Origin: CAVXJN01 sp963762165
GTDB lineage: Bacteria > Pseudomonadota > Gammaproteobacteria > JASBUN01
DNA length: 64,000 nucleotides
Assembly: GCA_963762165.1 (NCBI GenBank)
Contig: CAVXJN010000003.1
Location: 930,001 to 994,000, forward strand
Direction: 5' to 3'
The position numbers and the translations under genes were made by a program. Shown in pieces: positions 26,355 through 34,406 of the stretch. The notes under the pieces are model-generated. The model had not been told where the DNA came from and made no database searches. It saw only the letters and a program-made list of their open reading frames with translations. The first letter of the stretch is position 1. Each line of letters opens with the position of its first letter.

Positions 26355-27086
26355 TCACCCTTCGGTGAGGGTGAGCAGGATATCGGCATACCAAGCGCAA
26401 TTCAGCCCAAGCGCTTCATCCAGCTTCAGGTCACGGGTGCCGACATCGAGTCGGGCCGAGTGCACGCCGAGCAGTAGCCAAGGCAGATCGGCCAATTCGG
26501 GCGCCGGATCGGCAACGCGCGCGACCACGGGCGCACCGCTGGTACCGCGATGGGTGCGTGCGTCGGTCAGAAAGAATCCCTGGCCCTGGAAACGAAGACC
26601 GAACGAGGAAGCGAGCACCGCCTGTCGAACTACCGGCATATGGTGCAAATTGTCGTGGAAACCCAGTGGGAAGCCGACTACCAACAGCGATGTGCCGATC
26701 TCGATATGATCCGCCGGGCCCAGCAGGTGCGCTGGCGTGAACGCGCGGTACACCGCTGTGGCGGGAAAAGCATTGCGATCGATCTCCAACGCAGCGACGT
26801 CGATTTCGCCCGCGGTGTCCAGGCCCTGCCGCCAAACGCTTCTTCCGTTTCGGTACAACGGCATGGAAAAGCCTGTCGACTCGGCGATGTTATCGACGTT
26901 TGTATGCAGCTCGATTTCGATTCGATCAGGAAAATGTTCACTGGGTTCATCGATCAGTACATGCCGACTGGTCACCAAGAACAGGCGCTCGTCCCGCTCA
27001 AAGAGAAAGCCGCTGGCATTGGTGAGCGCCTGTTGCTGCTGAAAAGTGAATATTCCCGTGGCTGTCAACAATAACGATTCGATCAT
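26355..27086 (-). CDS. trypsin-like serine peptidase, no export signal
   Basis: Chymotrypsin-fold serine peptidase, 243 aa. The triad is readable: His 42 in TSRHVL, Asp 96 in EIDVAALEID and Ser 183 in HRGTSGAPVV. No signal peptide or PDZ domain is visible, unlike DegP-type proteases, so it is probably cytoplasmic or exported by another route. The sequence starts directly with a beta-rich FTFQQQQALTNASGFLF. It resembles stand-alone bacterial trypsin-like peptidases of unknown substrate. It is convergent with the kinase and cotranscribed with nothing obvious. Confidence 0.8.
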   Translation of the reverse strand: MIESLLLTATGIFTFQQQQALTNASGFLFERDERLFLVTSRHVLIDEPSEHFPDRIEIELHTNVDNIAESTGFSMPLYRNGRSVWRQGLDTAGEIDVAALEIDRNAFPATAVYRAFTPAHLLGPADHIEIGTSLLVVGFPLGFHDNLHHMPVVRQAVLASSFGLRFQGQGFFLTDARTHRGTSGAPVVARVADPAPELADLPWLLLGVHSARLDVGTRDLKLDEALGLNCAWYADILLTLTEG

Positions 27087-27267
27087 GGCGTCGCGGCGGC
27101 TCCGGAAGCTGTCATTGCTTCATTGTAGCCGCCGCAAGTCCATGGGCGGGAAAAAACCGGTGACAAGCGCGAAGCATTTCGCCGTGAGTTGCCACCGACC
27201 CCGTGCGCCGAAGAAAGCGAACGGCCTGGCAACGCCCGTCCACGTGATCGGCGGGATGCACCTGGTT

Positions 27268-28932
27268 CTAGAATTTCCAGTGGCCGACGACTTGGCCGCT
27301 TGCGGCGGCATAGTCAGAAGCCCATTCCCCGTCCAGCCGTACCGATAATGAAAAGCGTTCGGTCTTCTGGAAGCTCACCGCCGCGCCGAGATTGTAACGG
27401 TTGCGGACGAGATCCTGTCCGGGCGTCGTAAAGGCTGCGCCGCCCCCGGTGAAGGTGGCCGTGGTGTCGACGCCGTCGTCCTTGAACTCGTGGCGCCAGG
27501 CAGCGTGCAGGGACGGTCGTAGCGTTATGCCATTGCGCAGCGTACGAGCCGTTGCGAGTTTGGCGCCGATCATGCTGCGCGCCCGGGTTGCCGATTGGCC
27601 GTCCACGTGCAATGCCAACGCGCCGCCGCCTTGCTCGGTGTAGCTGCCCTGCCTCAGGTGGTCGGTCTCGATGCCGGCGATCGGGGTGATGGTAAGGTTG
27701 CCGTGAATCGCAACAGGATAGCCGGCGGTGATCCGGGCTCCGTACTGGTCCGCATCAAAGTCGCCATTGGCGACCCCGGCAATACCGGTGTCGCGCACAT
27801 TCTGATAGCGGTGGCGGGCAAACGCCACCATGCCCTCCAGGTACCATTGACCGAAATCGCGGGTTCCATAGCCGGTGATTTGGTACGACTTGATCTCGCT
27901 GCCGTCGCCGACCCGGTAATCTTCCAGGCTGAGATCGGTATCCGCATAGGAAACCGCCGCGCCGATGACCGATGCGTCGGATACCAACGTATCGGCACCG
28001 ATCGCGACACCACGCGTGTCGGCGTTGTAGCCGACGTAACCATGGTCCATATCCTGATTGCTGCGGCTGGCGAACGCCTTGGCCCAGAGGGCGCGCCGCG
28101 TTGTCTCAGCGTCGAACAGGCCGCCAAGATCCCCGATGGTGGCCACTTTCACTTTGCCCGCTTTCAGATCGCCTACCCAAGCCGATTCCAGGCCCTCGGT
28201 ACGAATGCGGTTCAACCGCAACTGCACCGTGTCCAAAGCGCCGCTCAGGTTCGAGCCGGCCATGGTGGTGGACGCGTTGCTCGTGACCGGCGCGATGCGG
28301 TTCAGCGCAGCGGTCTGTTGCGCGGGGCTGAGGCTGGACAATACGCCGATGGCGGCTGTCATTCCGCCGGTGGACTTGCCGTTCAAGCCGTCCAGCACCG
28401 CAGCGGTCGGGGCGCTGATCGAAGTGGATTGTTCGACGAACAGCGGGTCGGGAGTTCCAATGATCGTTGCATCCAACGTAACCGTGCTCGACAAAATGAT
28501 CGAGTCTACGGGGTTCCATACTGCCGTGGGCGTGGAAATCGGGACATAGGTAAACGTATAGCTGCCGGCGCTCAGGCTTGTGAACGTGGAGCCTTGCCAC
28601 GCGTAGATGGTGCCCCCGTAGGTCCCGACCAGCTGGCTGCCGTCGGAATAGAAGTTGGTGGTGCCGTCTATGAGCCCGGTTGGCTTGGTGGAGGTGAGAA
28701 ATGAAAAAGGCACAGTGGCGGAATACGAATTCGGGCCGGTTACTTGCAAACTTCCTTCGGTAAACGTAGTGCCGGAGTGGTAGGTGCCGTACCAAAACGT
28801 GACCGAACCAGGGCCGGCGTTTTCATAGCCCACCGAACTGGTATGGGCAAACACTGCGGGCGCAGTGAGCAGGCTCGACAGCAGGACCGCGGAAACGGAA
28901 CGGGTCAGGGGAAAAACGGAAAACGCTTGCAT
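27268..28932 (-). CDS. autotransporter with short passenger
   Basis: Type V secreted outer-membrane protein, 554 aa from ATG 28932 (an ATG six codons upstream is equally open; neither has a strong ribosome site). Residues 1-29 are a signal peptide ending AVFAH. The passenger (about 30-255) is Ser/Thr/Gly-rich; from about 280 the autotransporter beta-domain follows, with alternating strands (ALWAKAFASRSNQD; YLEGMVAFARHRYQNV) and the C-terminal aromatic residue F (GHWKF) needed for barrel assembly. Function of the passenger is unknown. Confidence 0.85.
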   Translation of the reverse strand: MQAFSVFPLTRSVSAVLLSSLLTAPAVFAHTSSVGYENAGPGSVTFWYGTYHSGTTFTEGSLQVTGPNSYSATVPFSFLTSTKPTGLIDGTTNFYSDGSQLVGTYGGTIYAWQGSTFTSLSAGSYTFTYVPISTPTAVWNPVDSIILSSTVTLDATIIGTPDPLFVEQSTSISAPTAAVLDGLNGKSTGGMTAAIGVLSSLSPAQQTAALNRIAPVTSNASTTMAGSNLSGALDTVQLRLNRIRTEGLESAWVGDLKAGKVKVATIGDLGGLFDAETTRRALWAKAFASRSNQDMDHGYVGYNADTRGVAIGADTLVSDASVIGAAVSYADTDLSLEDYRVGDGSEIKSYQITGYGTRDFGQWYLEGMVAFARHRYQNVRDTGIAGVANGDFDADQYGARITAGYPVAIHGNLTITPIAGIETDHLRQGSYTEQGGGALALHVDGQSATRARSMIGAKLATARTLRNGITLRPSLHAAWRHEFKDDGVDTTATFTGGGAAFTTPGQDLVRNRYNLGAAVSFQKTERFSLSVRLDGEWASDYAAASGQVVGHWKF

Positions 28933-28950
28933 GATAATGGAATCTCGCAT

Positions 28951-29358
28951 TGTTATTTCGTACGGATGGGCGGGGCCGATGTCACGCTGTGCTTAGCGGA
29001 CAGACATCGCCGATCTTTACCGTAGCGAAAGCAAGCCTATTGCGAGTTCCGAAAACGCTTCGCTTGTCAGTGCAGACCGAGGCTGGAAAAGACGGGGCTA
29101 GACGACGCTTTTGCACGGCTCGCCAGGACAGCCGGTCGGCGCACCACCGCATTAGAACGTGCGCGTACCGTCGCGCGCATACGCCAACGCCGGGTTTCGC
29201 CCGGCGTCTCGCTCAGTATCAAGCCGGTGCGGATTGACGAGTCTCGAACGGCGAGCGATGGAAACTTCGTGCGGGACAAAAGGGGTCGCTGACGAGCGCG
29301 AACCGGTTGCGGCGATTCGCCCTACATCCGCTGACCAAGGAAACCGGGGCGGCGCAGC
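28951..29358. other. intergenic, no gene seen
   Basis: Promoter region of the autotransporter and the 3' flank of the BrkB gene. Short open frames on either strand lack ribosome sites. Confidence 0.3.
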
Positions 29359-30435
29359 TCAATTGCCTTGCTTGGATTCGCCCACGGTGTCCGCGACATA
29401 GGCGCCTCTTTGACCCAGCGGGGCGCTACCGCCGGTGGTGCTGTCGCGTGCAGTCTGATGCTCCATCTCCGAGTTCAGTTCTGCGCCTAGCAGCACGATG
29501 TACGCGCTCAGGTAGAACCACATCAGCAACACCACGACCGCGCTCAGGGAGCCGTAGGTTTCGTTGTAACTGGCGAACTTCGAAACGTACAGCGAGAACA
29601 GAATCGACCCGATTATCCAAAGCACGGCGCTCAACACCGAGCCCCAGGTGACCCAACGCCATTTCGGGTCCTCTCGGTGGGGCGCGTAACGATAAACCAC
29701 CGCCAGGCCGACGATCAGCAATACCGCCATGACCGGCCAGCGCAGGAGCGACAGCATCGACTTTACGCCTTGGGGCAGTGGTAGGTGACCGATGACGATG
29801 GGGAATCCGGCGATCAGGGCCAGCGCCAGAATCACGAACAACGTCGCGCCCAGCGTTAACAGAAGCGCTGCGACGTTGAGTTTGACGAAGCCGCGATGCT
29901 CGCGCTCGTCATAGGCGATGTTGGCGGCCGTGATCAGGGCTTTGGCACCCTTCATGGAGCTCAGTAACGCCAGCAGCAGCGAGCCGGCCGCGGTGATGGT
30001 CAAATTGGTGTCCGACGTGGCCGCGATCCGCGCGACCTGATCGATCAGCAGCTGACGCGCGCCTTCGGGCATGATGCCCGCCAGGTTCGAGAATTGACTC
30101 TGGATGTCGCTCGGCGAAACGAACAGGCCGTAAATCGAAACCAGCGCGGCGATCGCCGGTGCCAGGGCCATGAGGCCGTAGAATGCCACCCCGGCGGCGA
30201 CGATCGAGACGTTGTCTTCGCCCATTTCACTCTTGACGCGAGAGAGGACATCCTTCCACCCGGCCGCCGGTATTTGCGAGGGCGCGGTCGCCGACCGCCC
30301 GCGGTCGCTGTGTGCGCTTTGCGCCTGCGGCGCAGCTCGGGCGCTGCGGCGGGCCTCGTGCCGCGCGTCCGGCGCGGTCCGTTTGCGCAGCACGGCTGCG
30401 GCGAGTGATAGCGACAATAAGCGCAGTCCGCGCAT
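29359..30435 (-). CDS. YihY/BrkB family inner-membrane protein
   Basis: Polytopic membrane protein of 358 aa with the family's core from about residue 65: VAAGVAFYGLMALAPAIAAL in helix 1, then further helices and KWRWVTWGSVLSAVLWIIGS and LMWFYLSAYIVLLGAELNSE near the end. The N-terminal 60 residues are a basic, Arg-rich extension. BrkB/YihY proteins were once called ribonuclease BN; their real role is not established, with envelope or transport functions suggested. It is divergent from the DUF883-like operon, another envelope set. Confidence 0.88.
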   Translation of the reverse strand: MRGLRLLSLSLAAAVLRKRTAPDARHEARRSARAAPQAQSAHSDRGRSATAPSQIPAAGWKDVLSRVKSEMGEDNVSIVAAGVAFYGLMALAPAIAALVSIYGLFVSPSDIQSQFSNLAGIMPEGARQLLIDQVARIAATSDTNLTITAAGSLLLALLSSMKGAKALITAANIAYDEREHRGFVKLNVAALLLTLGATLFVILALALIAGFPIVIGHLPLPQGVKSMLSLLRWPVMAVLLIVGLAVVYRYAPHREDPKWRWVTWGSVLSAVLWIIGSILFSLYVSKFASYNETYGSLSAVVVLLMWFYLSAYIVLLGAELNSEMEHQTARDSTTGGSAPLGQRGAYVADTVGESKQGN

Positions 30436-30701
30436 GGCGAATCATCCCTGTGGCCGAGAGCTGAGAAAGCCCCCCTGTAGGGTAGGTCACCGGACGCGGC
30501 TTCCAACGTGGGTTCAGTGCCGGTCGATAGCGGGCCGGAACAAAGTATAAGGTCGACCCGACGCGCCGGCGCTGGGCTTCGCTGCCTGGCCCGGCGCTTT
30601 CCCGTCGCGAACTAAGGCACATGAAAGGTAGTCGATTTTGTGGCGTGCTCTGCAGCACCTAGACTCTGCGCTCGGACATATCACTTTGCGAGGGAAAAGC
30701 A

Positions 30702-31283
30702 ATGGACGCATATGACACGGAGTCGACAGCCGGACATGGACCGGGCGCATCGAGCCCTTCGCCCGCAGGTGAAACGGGCGAGCGCATGAGTGCCTCTGCG
30801 GCACGGTTGCGGGAGGATGCAAAGCAGCAAGCCGAAGCCTTGACGCGCGACGTGCAGGATCGAGGCAAAGAGTTTATCGAGGAGAAGAAAAGCGTGGCCG
30901 CCGGCGAACTGACCGATGTGGCCGGTGCATTGCGCGCGAGCGCAGACCGTTTGCATGAGACCGACCACGACCATGCAGGCCGCTACGTGAGTTGGGCAGC
31001 CGACGAAATCGAGAGTTTCGCCGGATTGCTTAGCCAACGGGATGTCGGCCGACTGTTTCGCGACGGCGAGCAACTCGCGCGCCGGCGCCCGGGCGTATTT
31101 CTTGGCGGCGCGGTGGCAGCGGGCTTTCTGCTGTCCCGCTTCATGAAAGCGTCGGCGCAGCATGAACAGTCACCTGATACCGGAGCTGCGGATAACCTTC
31201 GTGACACCAGTGCCGCGCCGGCGACGGCGCCCCATGCTGGCCCCGTTGCGGATCCTGCCGCCGGCCCGGATTCGAAGCCATAA
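30702..31283 (+). CDS. DUF883-like stress/membrane-anchored protein
   Basis: Protein of 193 aa with a Ser/Gly-rich start, an amphipathic helical core (REDAKQQAEALTRDVQDRG; GALRASADRLHETDHDHAGR) and one membrane helix near 130-145 (PGVFLGGAVAAGFLLSRF). This layout matches the DUF883/YqjD-like and nutrient-deprivation-induced proteins, some of which tether ribosomes or act in envelope stress. GAGGG precedes ATG 30702. It is the first gene of a three-gene operon with a holin-X-like protein and a DUF3618 protein. Confidence 0.75.
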   Translation: MDAYDTESTAGHGPGASSPSPAGETGERMSASAARLREDAKQQAEALTRDVQDRGKEFIEEKKSVAAGELTDVAGALRASADRLHETDHDHAGRYVSWAADEIESFAGLLSQRDVGRLFRDGEQLARRRPGVFLGGAVAAGFLLSRFMKASAQHEQSPDTGAADNLRDTSAAPATAPHAGPVADPAAGPDSKP

Positions 31284-31330
31284 GTTTGTATCGTTCAGGA
31301 TGAACTGTCGCAACCAAGGAGGATTCAAGG

Positions 31331-31741
31331 ATGCAACGCTCTATACCAGATGACCGTTCGATCGGCGGCTTGGTTTCTGACCTGTTTCAGAAGTCGGCGC
31401 TGCTGGTGCGGAAAGAAATTCAGCTCGGCAAAGCCGAAATGAACGAGAAGGTGGCGCAGGTGGGCTCCGGCGTCGGGTCACTGGCGGTCGGCGGCGCCAT
31501 CGCGTTCGCCGGACTGCTGGTCCTGCTTGCCGCCGCTGTGCTGGGTCTGGCCGCAGTGTGGCAACTGGCGCAGGTCCATGCTTGGTTGGCGCCGCTGATC
31601 GTGGGTGGTGTCGTTGCCATTATCGGTCTGATCATGCTGGCCAAAGGACGCCAGAATCTCAAGCCCGGGAATCTGGCGCCGAACCGTACCGTGGACTCGG
31701 TGCGCCGAGACAAGGAATTCATAAAGGAGCAGACCAAATGA
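31331..31741 (+). CDS. phage-holin-like (Holin-X/DUF1469-type) membrane protein
   Basis: Protein of 136 aa: an N-terminal amphipathic segment (SIGGLVSDLFQKSALLVRKE, then IQLGKAEMNEK) and two membrane helices (about 49-75 and 85-105). This is the bacterial holin-X family pattern found in chromosomal stress operons next to DUF883 and DUF3618 proteins; no phage genes are present. AAGGAGG stands upstream. Its stop overlaps the next start as ATGA. Confidence 0.85.
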   Translation: MQRSIPDDRSIGGLVSDLFQKSALLVRKEIQLGKAEMNEKVAQVGSGVGSLAVGGAIAFAGLLVLLAAAVLGLAAVWQLAQVHAWLAPLIVGGVVAIIGLIMLAKGRQNLKPGNLAPNRTVDSVRRDKEFIKEQTK

Positions 31742-32742
31742 ACAAGGACCGTAACGACGCGAACAAATCCCCGGATGAACTGGAGCACGAAATCGACGAC
31801 ACCCGTGCCCAGCTCGACTATACCATCGACGCCTTGCGCCGCCGCTTGTCGCCGGGAGAAGTCCTGGACCAAGCGGTGGAATACTGGCGTGACGGCCCGA
31901 AGGAGTACGCGAGCGAGATGGGCAAAAATCTCACCCACTCGGTGCGCGACAATCCGCTCGCGCTCGCTCTGGTAGGCGTCGGCGTGTCGTGGCTGATGTT
32001 TGGACGGGGACGTGCGGGCGTGCGCGCCCAGTATGACTATGACGACTATGAGGACTACGGCGACGACGTAGAGGTCGAGGTCGCCGCGGTGTCCGAGCTG
32101 TATGTCCCAGAGGGTGCGCGCACGGCCGATCGAGACGATGGAAACGGCGAAGGAAAATGGAACGAAGCGAAGGAGAGGCTCGCCGGCGGCGCCAAGAACA
32201 TCGGTGACCGGGCGACTCGTGCCCGAGACGCGGCCAGCGAAAAGTTGCGACGCGCCCGGAGAGGTATCGGTGCGTCAGCGAGCAAGGCCGGAGCGCGCGG
32301 CCGGCGCTATGGCTACCAGGCCGGCCGGCAGCTCGATCGCGCGCGCACAGGCGCTACGGAGCTGTTCAACGAACACCCGCTGGTGGTCGGCGCTTTGGGT
32401 ATCGCCGCCGGAGCACTGCTCGCGGCCACAATCCCTTCCACCCGACGCGAGGATGAATGGGTAGGGGAGACGAGTGACCGCTTGGCCGATAATGCGCGCC
32501 GCAAGGCCGAACAAGGCGTGGACACCGCGCGGCGCGCCACGCGTGCGGCGGCCACTGGCGCACAGGACGAAGCGCAGAAGCAGGGGCTGACCCCGGAAGC
32601 TGCGGAAGATGCACTGCGCGGCGCGGCTGAAAAAGTCGAGCGGGTGGCGCACGCCGCCGGCGATGCGGCAAGCCAGGAAGCCAAGCGCGGCGACGGCGCT
32701 GATCACGACCACACCGCCTCACCGCCGTATCCGCACCATTAA
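31738..32742 (+). CDS. DUF3618 domain protein, large Ala/Arg-rich variant
   Basis: Third gene of the envelope trio, 334 aa; ATG 31738 overlaps the holin-like stop. The DUF3618 signature lies at about 14-50 (LEHEIDDTRAQLDYTIDALR and RRLSPGEVLDQ). Then come a short hydrophobic helix (ALALVGVGVSWLMFG), a very acidic Tyr/Asp stretch, a helical Ala/Arg region, a second hydrophobic segment near 213-232 and a long Ala-rich helical tail. It is longer than most family members. Probably a peripheral or bitopic inner-membrane protein of unknown function. Confidence 0.82.
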   Translation: MNKDRNDANKSPDELEHEIDDTRAQLDYTIDALRRRLSPGEVLDQAVEYWRDGPKEYASEMGKNLTHSVRDNPLALALVGVGVSWLMFGRGRAGVRAQYDYDDYEDYGDDVEVEVAAVSELYVPEGARTADRDDGNGEGKWNEAKERLAGGAKNIGDRATRARDAASEKLRRARRGIGASASKAGARGRRYGYQAGRQLDRARTGATELFNEHPLVVGALGIAAGALLAATIPSTRREDEWVGETSDRLADNARRKAEQGVDTARRATRAAATGAQDEAQKQGLTPEAAEDALRGAAEKVERVAHAAGDAASQEAKRGDGADHDHTASPPYPHH

Positions 32743-32916
32743 CCACGTCCCTGCGAGTGGCGGCGGCACAGCATCGCTGTGCACCGTCGCTCGGGAGCGG
32801 GAACAAATTCGCAATGTTCGACTCCTGAATCCGAAGCGGCGGGCCTGCTCCGCAGGCGCCGACGTCTACATTTTTTACTTCGACCGTTCACCGGACACGA
32901 GTAGGAGGCGCCGCCG

Positions 32917-33420
32917 ATGCAGACCACGCTTACCATCAACGGAGAAGAACACCGCATCGACGCAGATGCGCGCACCACACTGCTCGATGCACTGAGAAAT
33001 CACCTTCATCTGTACGGCACCAAAAAGGGCTGCGACCATGGCCAGTGCGGTGCCTGTACCGTGTTGGTCAACGGCCGACGCATCAACAGTTGTCTGACGC
33101 TTGCGTGCATGCACGAAGGCGACGAGATCACGACCATCGAAGGGTTAGGCAAACCCGACGCGCTATCTCCCCTGCAAGCCGCATTCGTCCGTCATGACGG
33201 TTTCCAATGCGGGTATTGCACGCCGGGGCAGATCTGTTCGGCTACGGCGATGCTGGAGGAAGCCAAAGCCGGCTGGCCGAGTCACGTCTCCGCCGACCTC
33301 GACCTGTCGGGCGAAATTCCCTTGACTGCCGAGGAGGTCTCCGAGCGGATGTCCGGCAATCTCTGTCGTTGCGCGGCGTATTCCAACATCGTCGACGCCA
33401 TTCTCGAGGTGGCGGAATGA
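32917..33420 (+). CDS. aldehyde oxidoreductase 2Fe-2S subunit (PaoA-type)
   Basis: Small iron-sulfur subunit of a xanthine-oxidase-family enzyme, 167 aa. The plant-type 2Fe-2S site is C39, C44, C47 and C59 (GCDHGQCGACTVLVNG), and the second, C-terminal site uses C98, C101, C150 and C152 (CGYCTPGQ; SGNLCRC). It passes electrons from the molybdenum centre toward FAD. No twin-arginine signal is present, unlike E. coli PaoA, so the complex is probably cytoplasmic. Stop overlaps the next start (ATGA). Confidence 0.92.
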   Translation: MQTTLTINGEEHRIDADARTTLLDALRNHLHLYGTKKGCDHGQCGACTVLVNGRRINSCLTLACMHEGDEITTIEGLGKPDALSPLQAAFVRHDGFQCGYCTPGQICSATAMLEEAKAGWPSHVSADLDLSGEIPLTAEEVSERMSGNLCRCAAYSNIVDAILEVAE

Positions 33421-34406
33421 GGCCGTTCGATTACGCGCTTGCCGGTTCAATCGAGGAAGCCACCCAGGCCGCTGCTGCCGGTGCCACCATCATCGCCGGC
33501 GGAACCAATCTGCTCGACCTGATGAAGCTCGAGGTAATGGCGCCGTCGAGGCTTGTCGACGTGAATCGATTGGGCCTCGACGGCATCGAGCCGCTGGACC
33601 GCGGCGGGATACGGGTCGGCGCACTGGTGAGCAACAGCGATCTCGCCGCCGACCCGCGGGTGCGTAAGCACTACCCGGTGCTCTCTCGCGCGTTGCTCGC
33701 CGGCGCCTCGGGGCAGCTGAGGAACAAAGCGACTACGGGCGGTAATTTATGCCAGCGTACGCGCTGCTATTATTTCTACGATACGGCCATGCCATGCAAC
33801 AAGCGTGAACCCGGCTCCGGTTGTCACGCCATTGGCGGTTTCAACCGCATACACGCCATCCTCGGTGCCTCCGAGCATTGCATCGCGACCCATCCCAGTG
33901 ACATGGCGGTGGCGTTGCGCGCGCTCAATGCCGAGGTCGAGTTCGTGCGGCCGGACGGCGCGCGGCGCACGGTTCCGATTGGCGACTTCTACCGCCTGCC
34001 CGGCGACACGCCGCACATCGAAAACGTCCTCGAGCACGGCGATCTCATTACCTCCGTTACGTTGCCGCCGCCGCCTACGGGTGAGCAGCGCTACCGCAAA
34101 GTTCGCGATCGCGCCTCCTATGCCTTTGCACTGGTGAGCATTGCGGCCATTGTTGCGGTGGAGGACGGCGCTATTGCCGAGGCTTCGTTGGCCTTCGGCG
34201 GGCTTGCACCCATGCCGTGGAGTGATGCGCGGATTTCGGCAACGTTGGTTGGCAGTCGACCGTCCATGGACCTGTTCGACGGCGCCGCCGATGCGTTACT
34301 GGCCCAGGCAAAGGGTCGTGGTCACAACGATTTCAAGATGACACTGGCGCGGCGCACTTTAAAGGCGGTGCTGGCCGACGCGACCGGACTGGAAGGGCAC
34401 GCATGA
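33417..34406 (+). CDS. aldehyde oxidoreductase FAD subunit (PaoB-type)
   Basis: FAD-binding subunit, 329 aa. The FAD-binding pattern is ATIIAGGTNLLDLMKLE near residue 22 and GQLRNKATTGGNLCQRTRC near 100. It keeps the Cys-rich insert found in PaoB/HcrB-type proteins (C at NLC, RTRC, MPC and GSGC), which carries a 4Fe-4S cluster in those enzymes. Starts in an ATGA overlap with the small subunit and ends in an ATGA overlap with the large one, so the three are made together. Confidence 0.9.
   Translation: MRPFDYALAGSIEEATQAAAAGATIIAGGTNLLDLMKLEVMAPSRLVDVNRLGLDGIEPLDRGGIRVGALVSNSDLAADPRVRKHYPVLSRALLAGASGQLRNKATTGGNLCQRTRCYYFYDTAMPCNKREPGSGCHAIGGFNRIHAILGASEHCIATHPSDMAVALRALNAEVEFVRPDGARRTVPIGDFYRLPGDTPHIENVLEHGDLITSVTLPPPPTGEQRYRKVRDRASYAFALVSIAAIVAVEDGAIAEASLAFGGLAPMPWSDARISATLVGSRPSMDLFDGAADALLAQAKGRGHNDFKMTLARRTLKAVLADATGLEGHA

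Noticed and set aside
27595..28704. 369-codon open frame on the plus strand
   Set aside because: Antisense to the autotransporter, whose beta-barrel pattern and terminal Phe are convincing. The plus frame shows no domain.
31331..31741. Prophage indicated by a holin-like gene
   Set aside because: The gene is in the common DUF883/holin-X/DUF3618 chromosomal trio and no other phage gene is nearby.
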